From Candidatus Sigynarchaeota archaeon (GTDB lineage: Archaea; Asgardarchaeota; Jordarchaeia; Jordarchaeales; Jordarchaeaceae): DNA of 5,181 nt. The translations under genes and the position numbers were made by a program. The DNA lies in the NCBI GenBank assembly GCA_030587505.1, contig JAUQYY010000071.1:1-5181 (forward strand). Direction: 5' to 3'. Below are positions 1 to 5,177 of this stretch, in pieces. Each line of letters starts with the position of its first letter. Positions within the stretch are counted from its first letter, which is position 1. Below the pieces are notes generated by a model that searched no databases, was not told the DNA's origin, and worked only from the letters and a program-made list of their open reading frames with translations.

Positions 1-29
1 CCGCCCGCGAATCCATCTACGGATCATAA
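1..29 (+). CDS. possible 3' end of an upstream gene (partial)
   Basis: One plus-strand frame is open from the window edge to TAA at 27-29 and would encode a C-terminus ending in ARESIYGS. The stop is followed 14 bases later by a pyrimidine-rich stretch with seven T residues, which fits a transcript end. Eight codons are too few to identify a product, and an open frame this short can arise by chance, so this is only a suggestion supported by the terminator-like sequence behind it. Confidence 0.3.
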
Positions 30-32
30 TCA

Positions 33-52
33 ATACCCCTCTCTTTTTTTAC
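33..52 (+). terminator. C-rich then T7 tract, archaeal-type terminator
   Basis: ACCCCTCTC followed by TTTTTTT and AC. There is no clear stem-loop. Archaeal RNA polymerase can terminate at bare U-tracts, so this could end transcription of whatever gene lies upstream of the window. The same arrangement recurs at 1927-1943 and 4897-4915. Confidence 0.5.
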
Positions 53-211
53 TCTGTCCTTCGCCGGATTCTTTGCCCAAACGTTTTAACACTGTTAGAG
101 AATGAAGAAACTCCCATACGCTTGGATTGGTTTCCGGCTCGAAGAACTGTTTTCGAATTTTGTGAGTGAAATTCTAAAAACAGTGAAGTTTTCCCTCCGC
201 CGTAACATTAA

Positions 212-222
212 TTATTTATATT
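212..222 (+). promoter_or_regulatory. TATA-box promoter of the fixC-fixX pair
   Basis: TTATTTATATT is the best TATA-like element upstream of the flavoprotein gene. Archaeal initiation about 25 bases downstream would fall near 240-246, giving a short leader that still contains the Shine-Dalgarno site. The 12-base string ACATTAATTATT (205-216) that overlaps it occurs again at 1802-1813. Confidence 0.5.
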
Positions 223-243
223 CTCAGCTAGAAAGAGGCGGGG

Positions 244-251
244 AAAGAGGG
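244..251 (+). promoter_or_regulatory. Shine-Dalgarno site of fixC
   Basis: AAAGAGGG ends seven bases before the ATG at 259. The GAGG core and the spacing suit pairing with the 16S rRNA tail and support 259 as the true start. Confidence 0.55.
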
Positions 252-258
252 AATACCA

Positions 259-1506
259 ATGGATAAGTATGATGTTATTGTTGTCGGTGGCGGAATAGCG
301 GGCTCCGCCGCCGCTAAGAGATGTGCTGAGCTTGGACTAAAGGTTGTTCAGCTCGAGAAGGCGAAGACCCCTGGAACCAAGAACGCCTGCGGCAGCGCGA
401 TAACAGCCACAGGAGTAGTGTACGCTCCCTACGTGCTGGACGGACCCATAGAGGTGAAGTCCCCGGGTTCTCGTGTCTACTACATCCACAAAAATGGGAA
501 ATACTGCATGTTTGAAACCGGTATGGGCGGCTACGGAATGTACACAATTCACAGAACAAAGTTCGACCCCTGGCACGCCCAGCTAGCATGCGAAGCCGGA
601 TCCGAGCTGAGAACCGCCACAACCGTAACAGACATCATCAAGGACAACGACAGAATAATCGGTGTCGCAACAGACAAGGGAGAAAAAATCCTCGCCGACG
701 TGGTCATAGACGCCGGGGGAGCCCACTCCATAGTCGCCCGAAAAGCCGGCCTCCTCGGAAGAAGAGCCGGAACAGACAATGTCCTATACGCCACCGCCTT
801 CGTGGAGCTTCCAGAAAAAGTTGTTGAGGAAAGGTTCAGACGGCTGTGCGAATGGTACCTCACAATCGGCGGATCCAACTACTGTCTCAACTGGATTTTC
901 CCAATGAGAGACGGGGTGACCGTTGGGGTAGGCGGAGGCTACATGACTCCGGGTCTCAACATTAGGCAGCAGGTCCGAGAGTTTCTGAACGATCCCATAG
1001 TCAAGGAGAAGCTCGAGGGAGGGAAAATAAGGTCCTGGGGAATCAGAACCGACCCAGAGAAACTCATCGAAAAAACATACGCTCCTGGGCTGCTGGTTAC
1101 AGGGCACGCAGCCGGTTTCGTCCAGCCCTTCATAGGTGAGGGAATGGCGTTCGCGTTCATGTCTGGTAGGTACGCCGCGGACACCGCCGCCGAAGCTGTT
1201 TCGAGCGGGGACGCATCCGAGGAAACCCTTGCAAACTACGAGAAACGGTGGAAGAGCGACCCCCTGTTTAGGACCATGCGCATATACGGGCAGACGCTCA
1301 AAGATTACCTTTTGAAGAGGCCTCAGGAGGAAATCATAAACACGATGATTGCCGCGAGCCACTGGTACGCGAGCCCGGTTCCATTCATGCTGAAGGACGG
1401 GGTAAAGGAAAACGATATGAAAAAGCTGGAAAGAGCCGCCAAGCTACTAATACGCCTAGAAGTCCTTGGACTGCCTGACGTGGAGGCGGCACGCACGAAG
1501 GGGTGA
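259..1506 (+). CDS. fixC: FAD-dependent FixC/geranylgeranyl reductase-family oxidoreductase
   Basis: Likely a flavoprotein that moves electrons between a ferredoxin and a quinone, an ETF or an unsaturated isoprenoid lipid. The N-terminus (residues 5-33) is a dinucleotide-binding fold with GGGIAGS and an acidic residue at the end of strand 2 (LEK). TPGTKN-CG (38-45) recalls the PGAKN segment of FixC, and FDPWHAQLACEAGSE (102-116) matches the FD-WLA-A--AGAE block shared by FixC and ETF-quinone oxidoreductase. DVVIDAGGAHS (148-157) and GHAAGFVQPFIGEGM (282-296) are the second and third FAD-contact motifs, followed by SGRYAA. Length (415 aa) is normal for FixC. Cys44-Gly45 and NWIFP (211-215) look more like geranylgeranyl reductases, so the substrate is open. 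The next gene, a FixX-like ferredoxin, overlaps or starts eight bases downstream, which suggests co-expression. No hydrophobic membrane span is seen. Confidence 0.88.
   Translation: MDKYDVIVVGGGIAGSAAAKRCAELGLKVVQLEKAKTPGTKNACGSAITATGVVYAPYVLDGPIEVKSPGSRVYYIHKNGKYCMFETGMGGYGMYTIHRTKFDPWHAQLACEAGSELRTATTVTDIIKDNDRIIGVATDKGEKILADVVIDAGGAHSIVARKAGLLGRRAGTDNVLYATAFVELPEKVVEERFRRLCEWYLTIGGSNYCLNWIFPMRDGVTVGVGGGYMTPGLNIRQQVREFLNDPIVKEKLEGGKIRSWGIRTDPEKLIEKTYAPGLLVTGHAAGFVQPFIGEGMAFAFMSGRYAADTAAEAVSSGDASEETLANYEKRWKSDPLFRTMRIYGQTLKDYLLKRPQEEIINTMIAASHWYASPVPFMLKDGVKENDMKKLERAAKLLIRLEVLGLPDVEAARTKG
1502..1506 (+). promoter_or_regulatory. Shine-Dalgarno site that decides the fixX start
   Basis: GGTGA overlaps the fixC stop codon and lies eight bases before ATG 1515. 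It pairs well with the conserved 3' end of archaeal 16S rRNA and couples translation of the two genes. Confidence 0.45.
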
Positions 1507-1514
1507 GAGAAAGG

Positions 1515-1781
1515 ATGGAGATAAAGGACAAATTTCCGCTAAAGCACGCCGAGGAGGATCCCTCACGGTTTATTAGGGTAATCGAGGAAAAGTGTGTAGC
1601 CTGCGGAAACTGTGCGGACATATGCCCCCAAAGCGTGTGGCAAAAGGTGGGAGACATTTACAAGCCGGTCAACTACAGGGACTGCTCCGAGTGCGGGGCG
1701 TGCTGGGACATGTGCGAAGCGGAAGCAATCATCCTCGGAGACCCAAGAGGAGGAACAGGGGTAATCTTTCCAGACGCATGA
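1515..1781 (+). CDS. fixX: FixX-like ferredoxin, two [4Fe-4S] cluster motifs
   Basis: A small ferredoxin (88 aa from this ATG), the probable redox partner of the flavoprotein before it. Counted from the ATG, cysteines 27, 30, 33 and 37 form CVACGNCADICP, and cysteines 57, 60, 63 and 67 form CSECGACWDMC, so two [4Fe-4S] clusters are expected. The C-terminal DPRGGTGVIFPDA matches the YPRGG-GV tail typical of FixX and distinguishes it from generic 2[4Fe-4S] ferredoxins. The frame can also start at GTG 1503, overlapping the fixC stop. I prefer ATG 1515 because GGTGA at 1502-1506 is a good archaeal Shine-Dalgarno site eight bases upstream, while the GTG has only a distant GGAGG (1482-1486). FixX families pass electrons to or from FixC. 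No FixA or FixB is present in this window. Confidence 0.87.
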   Translation: MEIKDKFPLKHAEEDPSRFIRVIEEKCVACGNCADICPQSVWQKVGDIYKPVNYRDCSECGACWDMCEAEAIILGDPRGGTGVIFPDA

Positions 1782-1926
1782 AACCCCTTTGGTCCTTTTC
1801 CACATTAATTATTCAGTGTCCTAGTTGGTTCATCATGCGGAACTGCTCACCTCGCTAATGAAAGGAGTGATTTTAGGGCTTCTTTTTCCTATTTGGAGCA
1901 TTAAAAGTGAGGCCGGACATTTCTAC

Positions 1927-1943
1927 ACCTCCCCCTTTTTTAC
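1927..1943 (+). terminator. C-rich then T6 tract
   Basis: ACCTCCCCC followed by TTTTTT and AC, the same layout as at 33-52 and 4897-4915. It lies about 150 bases beyond the fixX stop, so it would end a long 3' untranslated region or a separate short transcript. A weaker pyrimidine stretch (CCCCTTTGGTCCTTTTCC, 1784-1801) directly after fixX may be the main end. Confidence 0.4.
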
Positions 1944-2005
1944 TGGCAATTATTAGAAAATCACGAAAAGAGAAGAACCGAAGAAAGGTATGACTTGTTT
2001 TCTGC

Positions 2006-2013
2006 TTTTATAA
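2006..2013 (+). promoter_or_regulatory. orphan TATA-like element
   Basis: TTTTATAA within an AT-rich stretch. A start site about 25 bases on would fall near 2035, but no open reading frame or foldable RNA gene follows that I can defend. Confidence 0.2.
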
Positions 2014-2207
2014 TCTAGTCAGGGGACATCTATCTGCTTCACAATCCACTGGTTCGGGTCCTCCACCTACATACCTGTGTTCGAGTGGTTAATTCGCTTC
2101 CAACAAAAGATAGTAAAAATATTGAGTTTAAGAATGCCGCTTTTTGCTTGTAGGGCGCCGCATCGGATTTCTCCAAAAAAACAAAACAGAATGATATGGA
2201 TGCGTTG

Positions 2208-2303
2208 AAGCTGCGTTATCCGGTGGCAAGCTGAATCAACGGAAGCTAAGCATAGAAGAAAAGGGTTAGTGTTCAAACTAACTCCATGTTCGAATCGCAG
2301 CTT
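2208..2303. repeat. 8-bp perfect inverted repeat enclosing 80 nt, tRNA-like in outline
   Basis: AAGCTGCG (2208-2215) is the exact reverse complement of CGCAGCTT (2296-2303). GTTCGAATC, a T-loop-like string, overlaps the 3' arm. The spacing (96 nt overall) could suit a tRNA with a long variable arm or an intron, but neither a T-stem nor D and anticodon arms pair. It may be a structured RNA of another kind, a decayed tRNA, or chance. Confidence 0.3.
2252..2284 (-). terminator. hairpin with U-rich tail on the minus strand
   Basis: On the minus strand GAGTTAGT pairs with ACTAACCC across a six-base loop (TTGAAC), giving eight pairs with one G-U, and TTTTCTTCT follows directly. This is the form of an intrinsic terminator. 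No minus-strand protein gene ends here. The minus-strand TATA-like element at 2336-2344 lies upstream, so the two could bracket a small RNA. Read on the plus strand, it is simply a stem-loop. Confidence 0.4.
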
Positions 2304-2335
2304 GTACTGGATTTCCCGCAACAATTACAAGCCCG

Positions 2336-2344
2336 CTTTTTATA
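2336..2344 (-). promoter_or_regulatory. TATA-like element on the minus strand
   Basis: The minus strand reads CCCTATAAAAAGCGGGC across this position, close to an archaeal TATA box. Initiation about 25 bases downstream would be near 2310-2315, giving a transcript of about 50-60 nt if it ended at the hairpin at 2263-2284. No translated frame of any length is evident in that interval. Confidence 0.3.
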
Positions 2345-2431
2345 GGGTATAAGGAATTGTTATATGGGAGGGAGTTTCGGTTTTTCATAGTGAGTCGAGG
2401 GCTGGGAAATCTTTATCAAGAAAGTTTTGGG

Positions 2432-2441
2432 TGATATATAT
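2432..2441 (+). promoter_or_regulatory. TATA-box promoter of the HEAT/surface-protein pair
   Basis: TGATATATATAC is a strong TATA-like string about 45 bases before the ATG at 2486. A start site near 2462-2468 would leave a leader of about 20 bases with only a weak GGTG (2475-2478) as ribosome-binding site. No comparable element stands between the two downstream genes, so it probably drives both. Confidence 0.5.
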
Positions 2442-2485
2442 ACAGTGATGGTGGGTTTGCGAGAAGCTTTGTTTGGTGTATATTT

Positions 2486-3610
2486 ATGGCTGATTCTCGG
2501 TATTGTTCGATAGTGGATTGTGCTTTGTGCAGAAAGCTTCCCCTAAAATTGGATTTGGATCTTGACCTTGTGGAGGAAATACCAAAAGAGCTTAAGAAGT
2601 TGTCTACTGTTCTTTCATTTGATTTAGAACCCGAACATGAGTACTCTTCGAACACAGTGGAATTGCTTAAATGTCCAAAGTATGGAACCTACTACTACTT
2701 CAACCACTTCGTGGATGAGGGGGAACACTTCATGGACCCCACTTCAAATGATGTGTCAATTCGACGCTATCCTCCCCTAACCGTGATACGTTTTTTGGAA
2801 GGTATTATAAACAAGATTCCCGGAACTTTTCCACAACCACTCGGTAAACTCAGAGACGCATTCCTAGAAGACACATACCCCTACCCCAATGAGATTAGTG
2901 AAAAAGAGAGAAGAAAGAAATTAAAAATAGTAATCGAAGAACTAAACGAAATCAAAGGACGCTACCGTACAGTGATAGAAGAATTCATAAACATTATACG
3001 AAACCACCCACCAGAGTGGCATTTGAAAAAATACATAGTGGACTCACTACTAATGCATTTCCTTAACGAAGACGATTGGAGCAGCATAAGCAACCTGATG
3101 CTGAAACATCGAGACCCCATAATCAGAGTGGAAGCCTTGAAATTTTTAGCTGGTTTTTCTTCAGGCGATGCGGCAGCAACGGATATCCTTCACATCCCCA
3201 ACGATGTTCTGGAGAAATTGGAGAAAATTCTAACGAAAAAAAGCCAGCTAGACGAGATAATCCGGGTGGCAAGCAAATTAGCCCTCTCCGACCACAGCTA
3301 CACATATCACTACGACGGGCTGTTTGGGGAATACTACCCACATAAAGTGCAATACGATGCACTTTACTGTATTCGTGTTCTAGCAGAATATGCAGGCGTT
3401 TCCAAACTAATTCCCCAACTGGTCGATCTCCTCTCAGAGGAAGATGAAAGCCTCAACTTCGAGGTGTGCTGGACGCTGAAAAGAATTTCTGAACAGAATA
3501 AGGAAGATGCGAAACTAATTCTAGGAGCAATCAATAGTAAAGCGGACAGTAGAATCATGCGAAGCCAAGAAGTTCAAGAACTCATCAAAGAATGCAGCGA
3601 AAGAGAATGA
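2486..3610 (+). CDS. HEAT-repeat protein with cysteine-containing N-terminal domain
   Basis: A 374-residue cytoplasmic protein of unknown function, with no signal peptide or membrane span. The N-terminal 100 residues hold C7-x4-C12-x2-C15 and then CPKYGTYYYF (63-72). Proteins of this general type usually show CPxCGTYY at this point, so Tyr66 seems to replace a cysteine; three N-terminal cysteines plus C63 could still bind one metal. From about residue 140 the protein is alpha-helical with HEAT-like helix pairs: HRDPIIRVEALKFLAGF (208-224), VLEKLEKIL...IIRVASKLAL (241-267), and LIPQLVDLLSEED...FEVCWTLKRISEQ (308-337). HEAT solenoids are usually protein-binding scaffolds. Base composition is clearly lower in GC than fixC (35-42% in two sampled 60-base stretches, against 62%). 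Its stop overlaps the next gene, so the two are likely made together. Confidence 0.75.
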   Translation: MADSRYCSIVDCALCRKLPLKLDLDLDLVEEIPKELKKLSTVLSFDLEPEHEYSSNTVELLKCPKYGTYYYFNHFVDEGEHFMDPTSNDVSIRRYPPLTVIRFLEGIINKIPGTFPQPLGKLRDAFLEDTYPYPNEISEKERRKKLKIVIEELNEIKGRYRTVIEEFINIIRNHPPEWHLKKYIVDSLLMHFLNEDDWSSISNLMLKHRDPIIRVEALKFLAGFSSGDAAATDILHIPNDVLEKLEKILTKKSQLDEIIRVASKLALSDHSYTYHYDGLFGEYYPHKVQYDALYCIRVLAEYAGVSKLIPQLVDLLSEEDESLNFEVCWTLKRISEQNKEDAKLILGAINSKADSRIMRSQEVQELIKECSERE

Positions 3611-4890
3611 TGAGAATGCGTTGGAACAGACGTGTGTGGACAGTACTCATCGTAAGTGTTGTTTTGATCGGCTTGGTTTCTGCTGCTGGATGCCTTAGAG
3701 GAGCTCACTTATTGAATGCAAACCGGCCAACGGTTGTTAAACATTCTAAATCGACTCCTGTTACCTTCACATGCATCCCCCTGGAGAGTAATGCATACTC
3801 AGAAATAATCCCGCTGGGGAACCTGAATCCTCCCGGTCACACCTTCCCTTCGGAGTTCCTAAACTTTGTATTAATAAACGAGACGGGAAGCGAGATTTAT
3901 GACGTGAGAGCGCCAGCCGCAGGGGTGATAACAGGAATCAAGTATAATCCGTACACGGTGGGAAACGTTGAATACGACGACTATGATGTACGCATAACTC
4001 ACACAAATACTTTTGAGAGCATTTTCTACCACCTCTCAGACCTAAACGAGTCAATTCTGGATAAAGCTGGTGATCTGATGCCAAACAGTCAGGAGTGGGT
4101 TCCAGTCGGCTTACCCGTTGAGGCTGGCGAAGTATTCGGAAAAGCGAAAGTGCGTCCAGAAGAATACACACTCGCCTGGCTGGTAGTTAACTGGAAGGGC
4201 CCACCGAAATTCATCCACCCAGAAACATACCCGCCGAGGACGGCTTACGCGGTGTGTCCGCTCGACTACCTCACAGACAGCCTGAAAAATGAAGCCTTCC
4301 AGAAGGTCAAGAGGACCGATGAGCCTAGGGGCGGTAAGATAGACTTCGACATGCTCGGCAGGCTCTCGGGTAACTGGTTCCTGGAGGGCGGCGAACCCTG
4401 CGTCTGGAACTACAACAACCACCTCGCCATCGTCTACCACTGGATCAACACCTCACAGATCGTGGTCTCCATAGGCGGAACCGTCCTGTCACCCCTCCCG
4501 GTGGGAGTGTTCAACGCAACCGGGCCTGATCCGATGAACGTTTCGGCTGAGAACGGCACGGTAACCTACCTCCTCGTCGGAGACTACCCGGACGAGATCA
4601 ACGGCACAAAGTACACCCTCATAGCCAGGGTCGTGGGAGACGAGAAAATAAGGGTGGAAGCTTTCGAGGGCCACCAAGAGGGCAAAAACTTCACAGAGAA
4701 TGCCAAGTTCTACACGAGAACAGGCCCCCTATCTCCGTGGTGTGAACTTATGCCCGTGTTTCTGGTTCTCCTCATAGTGTTTTTCCCCACATACGCTCAG
4801 CAGCCCCTTCTCCTCTACGGAGTCGCCGGAGTCGTGGTGGTTGCGGCCGCGGTAATCCTTTCACTCGCAGTTCTCAGAAAGAAACGCTAG
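3592..4890 (+). CDS. membrane-anchored extracellular protein with degenerate M23/LytM-like domain
   Basis: Probably a cell-surface protein of 432 residues with the bulk outside the cell. A basic start and hydrophobic segment (15-33) form a signal peptide ending in SAAGC (Cys34), which resembles a lipobox. Residues about 75-186 resemble the lysostaphin/M23 beta-fold: PPGHTFPSEF (80-89), VRAPAAGVITGI (105-116), VRITH--TFESIFYHLSDL (133-151) and PVEAGEVFGKAKV (175-187). The usual zinc-ligand set is not complete, so activity is doubtful. A second domain (about 248-376) includes GRLSGNWFLEG (256-266) and IVVSIGGT. Eight N-glycosylation sequons lie outside (N96, 152, 286, 308, 316, 321, 337, 366). 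Hydrophobic stretches 386-399 and 405-427 followed by RKKR anchor the C-terminus. ATG 3607 overlaps the upstream TGA as ATGA and is an equally good start. GC content rises from about 45% early to about 62% late in the gene. Confidence 0.78.
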   Translation: MQRKRMMRMRWNRRVWTVLIVSVVLIGLVSAAGCLRGAHLLNANRPTVVKHSKSTPVTFTCIPLESNAYSEIIPLGNLNPPGHTFPSEFLNFVLINETGSEIYDVRAPAAGVITGIKYNPYTVGNVEYDDYDVRITHTNTFESIFYHLSDLNESILDKAGDLMPNSQEWVPVGLPVEAGEVFGKAKVRPEEYTLAWLVVNWKGPPKFIHPETYPPRTAYAVCPLDYLTDSLKNEAFQKVKRTDEPRGGKIDFDMLGRLSGNWFLEGGEPCVWNYNNHLAIVYHWINTSQIVVSIGGTVLSPLPVGVFNATGPDPMNVSAENGTVTYLLVGDYPDEINGTKYTLIARVVGDEKIRVEAFEGHQEGKNFTENAKFYTRTGPLSPWCELMPVFLVLLIVFFPTYAQQPLLLYGVAGVVVVAAAVILSLAVLRKKR

Positions 4891-4896
4891 ACCGAC

Positions 4897-4915
4897 AACC
4901 CCCCCATCTTTTTAC
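4897..4915 (+). terminator. C7 then T5 tract after the surface-protein gene
   Basis: ACCCCCCCATC followed by TTTTT and AC, starting seven bases after the stop at 4890. It shares the C-run, T-run, AC layout of the other two tracts and is well placed to end the HEAT/surface-protein transcript. Confidence 0.55.
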
Positions 4916-4940
4916 AGCCGGATACCAAATATTGACTCAG

Positions 4941-4947
4941 TTTTTTT
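4941..4947 (+). terminator. second T7 tract
   Basis: Seven T residues then AC, 50 bases past the stop, likely a back-up site for the plus-strand transcript. It lies inside the minus-strand methyltransferase tail, where it reads as the consecutive lysine codons. Confidence 0.35.
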
Positions 4948-4975
4948 ACGAAGTTCAGCTGGTAGGCGAACCAGT

Positions 4976-4992
4976 TTCCTGTTATGCCGGGT
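4976..4992 (+). repeat. left arm of 17-bp perfect inverted repeat
   Basis: TTCCTGTTATGCCGGGT is the exact reverse complement of 5161-5177, with 168 bases between the arms. On the minus strand this arm covers the end of motif I (PG) and the first non-homologous codons (ITG). A perfect 17-bp match by chance in a window this size is very unlikely (roughly one in a thousand). Confidence 0.9.
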
Positions 4993-5160
4993 CCTATCTC
5001 GACGACAATCATTCCCGGCTTGAGATGCATTCTCTTCGCAATCACCTCAGGCTTTTGAATGAATCTCCTGCGAATCGGGTTGTCGATGACACGCGTCAAG
5101 AAGGCGGGAACTGGAAAGTGGTAGAGGTGTCGAAAGAGTTTGGAAATCCCAAACACATAT

Positions 5161-5177
5161 ACCCGGCATAACAGGAA
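5161..5177 (+). repeat. right arm of 17-bp perfect inverted repeat
   Basis: ACCCGGCATAACAGGAA pairs with 4976-4992. It lies just upstream of the possible GTG start of the methyltransferase and four bases from the window edge. Flanking bases do not extend the match on either side and no target-site duplication is seen, so it does not look like a standard transposon end. Confidence 0.9.

Larger units (their letters stand above)
1782..2485. other. 704-nt AT-rich intergenic region without a convincing gene
   Basis: I checked both strands. The frames here are short, lack recognisable motifs, or run over tRNA-like or hairpin sequence. What can be seen is: T-tracts at 1883-1887 and 1936-1941; a TATA-like string at 2006-2013 with no matching gene; a TATA-like element on the minus strand at 2336-2344; a strong hairpin at 2263-2284; an 8-bp inverted repeat 2208-2215/2296-2303; and the HEAT-gene promoter near 2432. 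Three T-arm-like strings (GGTTCGGGTCC 2051-2061, GTTCAAAC 2271-2278, GTTCGAATC 2289-2297) do not sit in stems that pair as a tRNA requires. The region could hold a small RNA or gene remnants. Confidence 0.6.

Noticed and set aside
784..1362. Long minus-strand frame opposite the flavoprotein gene
   Set aside because: It lies wholly antisense to a well-supported gene, with no domain motifs; it is a by-product of the GC-rich codon pattern of fixC.
2027..2066. Minus-strand frame ending in EDPNQWIVKQIDVP as a gene C-terminus
   Set aside because: A TAG stop lies directly before it in the same frame, so at most 15 codons are open and there is no start.
2035..2070. GGTTCGGGTCC as a tRNA T-arm on the plus strand
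   Set aside because: Only the two inner base pairs of the T-stem form; the outer three do not, and no acceptor partner is found.
2155..2232. Plus-strand open stretch ending in LKLRYPVAS as a small protein or gene remnant
   Set aside because: Only about 26 codons between stops, no Shine-Dalgarno site and no recognisable motif.
2448..2513. Short hydrophobic frame (about 21 codons) overlapping the HEAT gene start, like a leader peptide
   Set aside because: If initiation is about 25 bases after the TATA box at 2432-2441, its ATG would lie upstream of the transcript start, and it has no ribosome-binding site.
4976..5177. MITE or insertion-sequence remnant defined by the inverted repeat
   Set aside because: The interior is recognisable methyltransferase coding sequence rather than element sequence, and no flanking duplication is visible.
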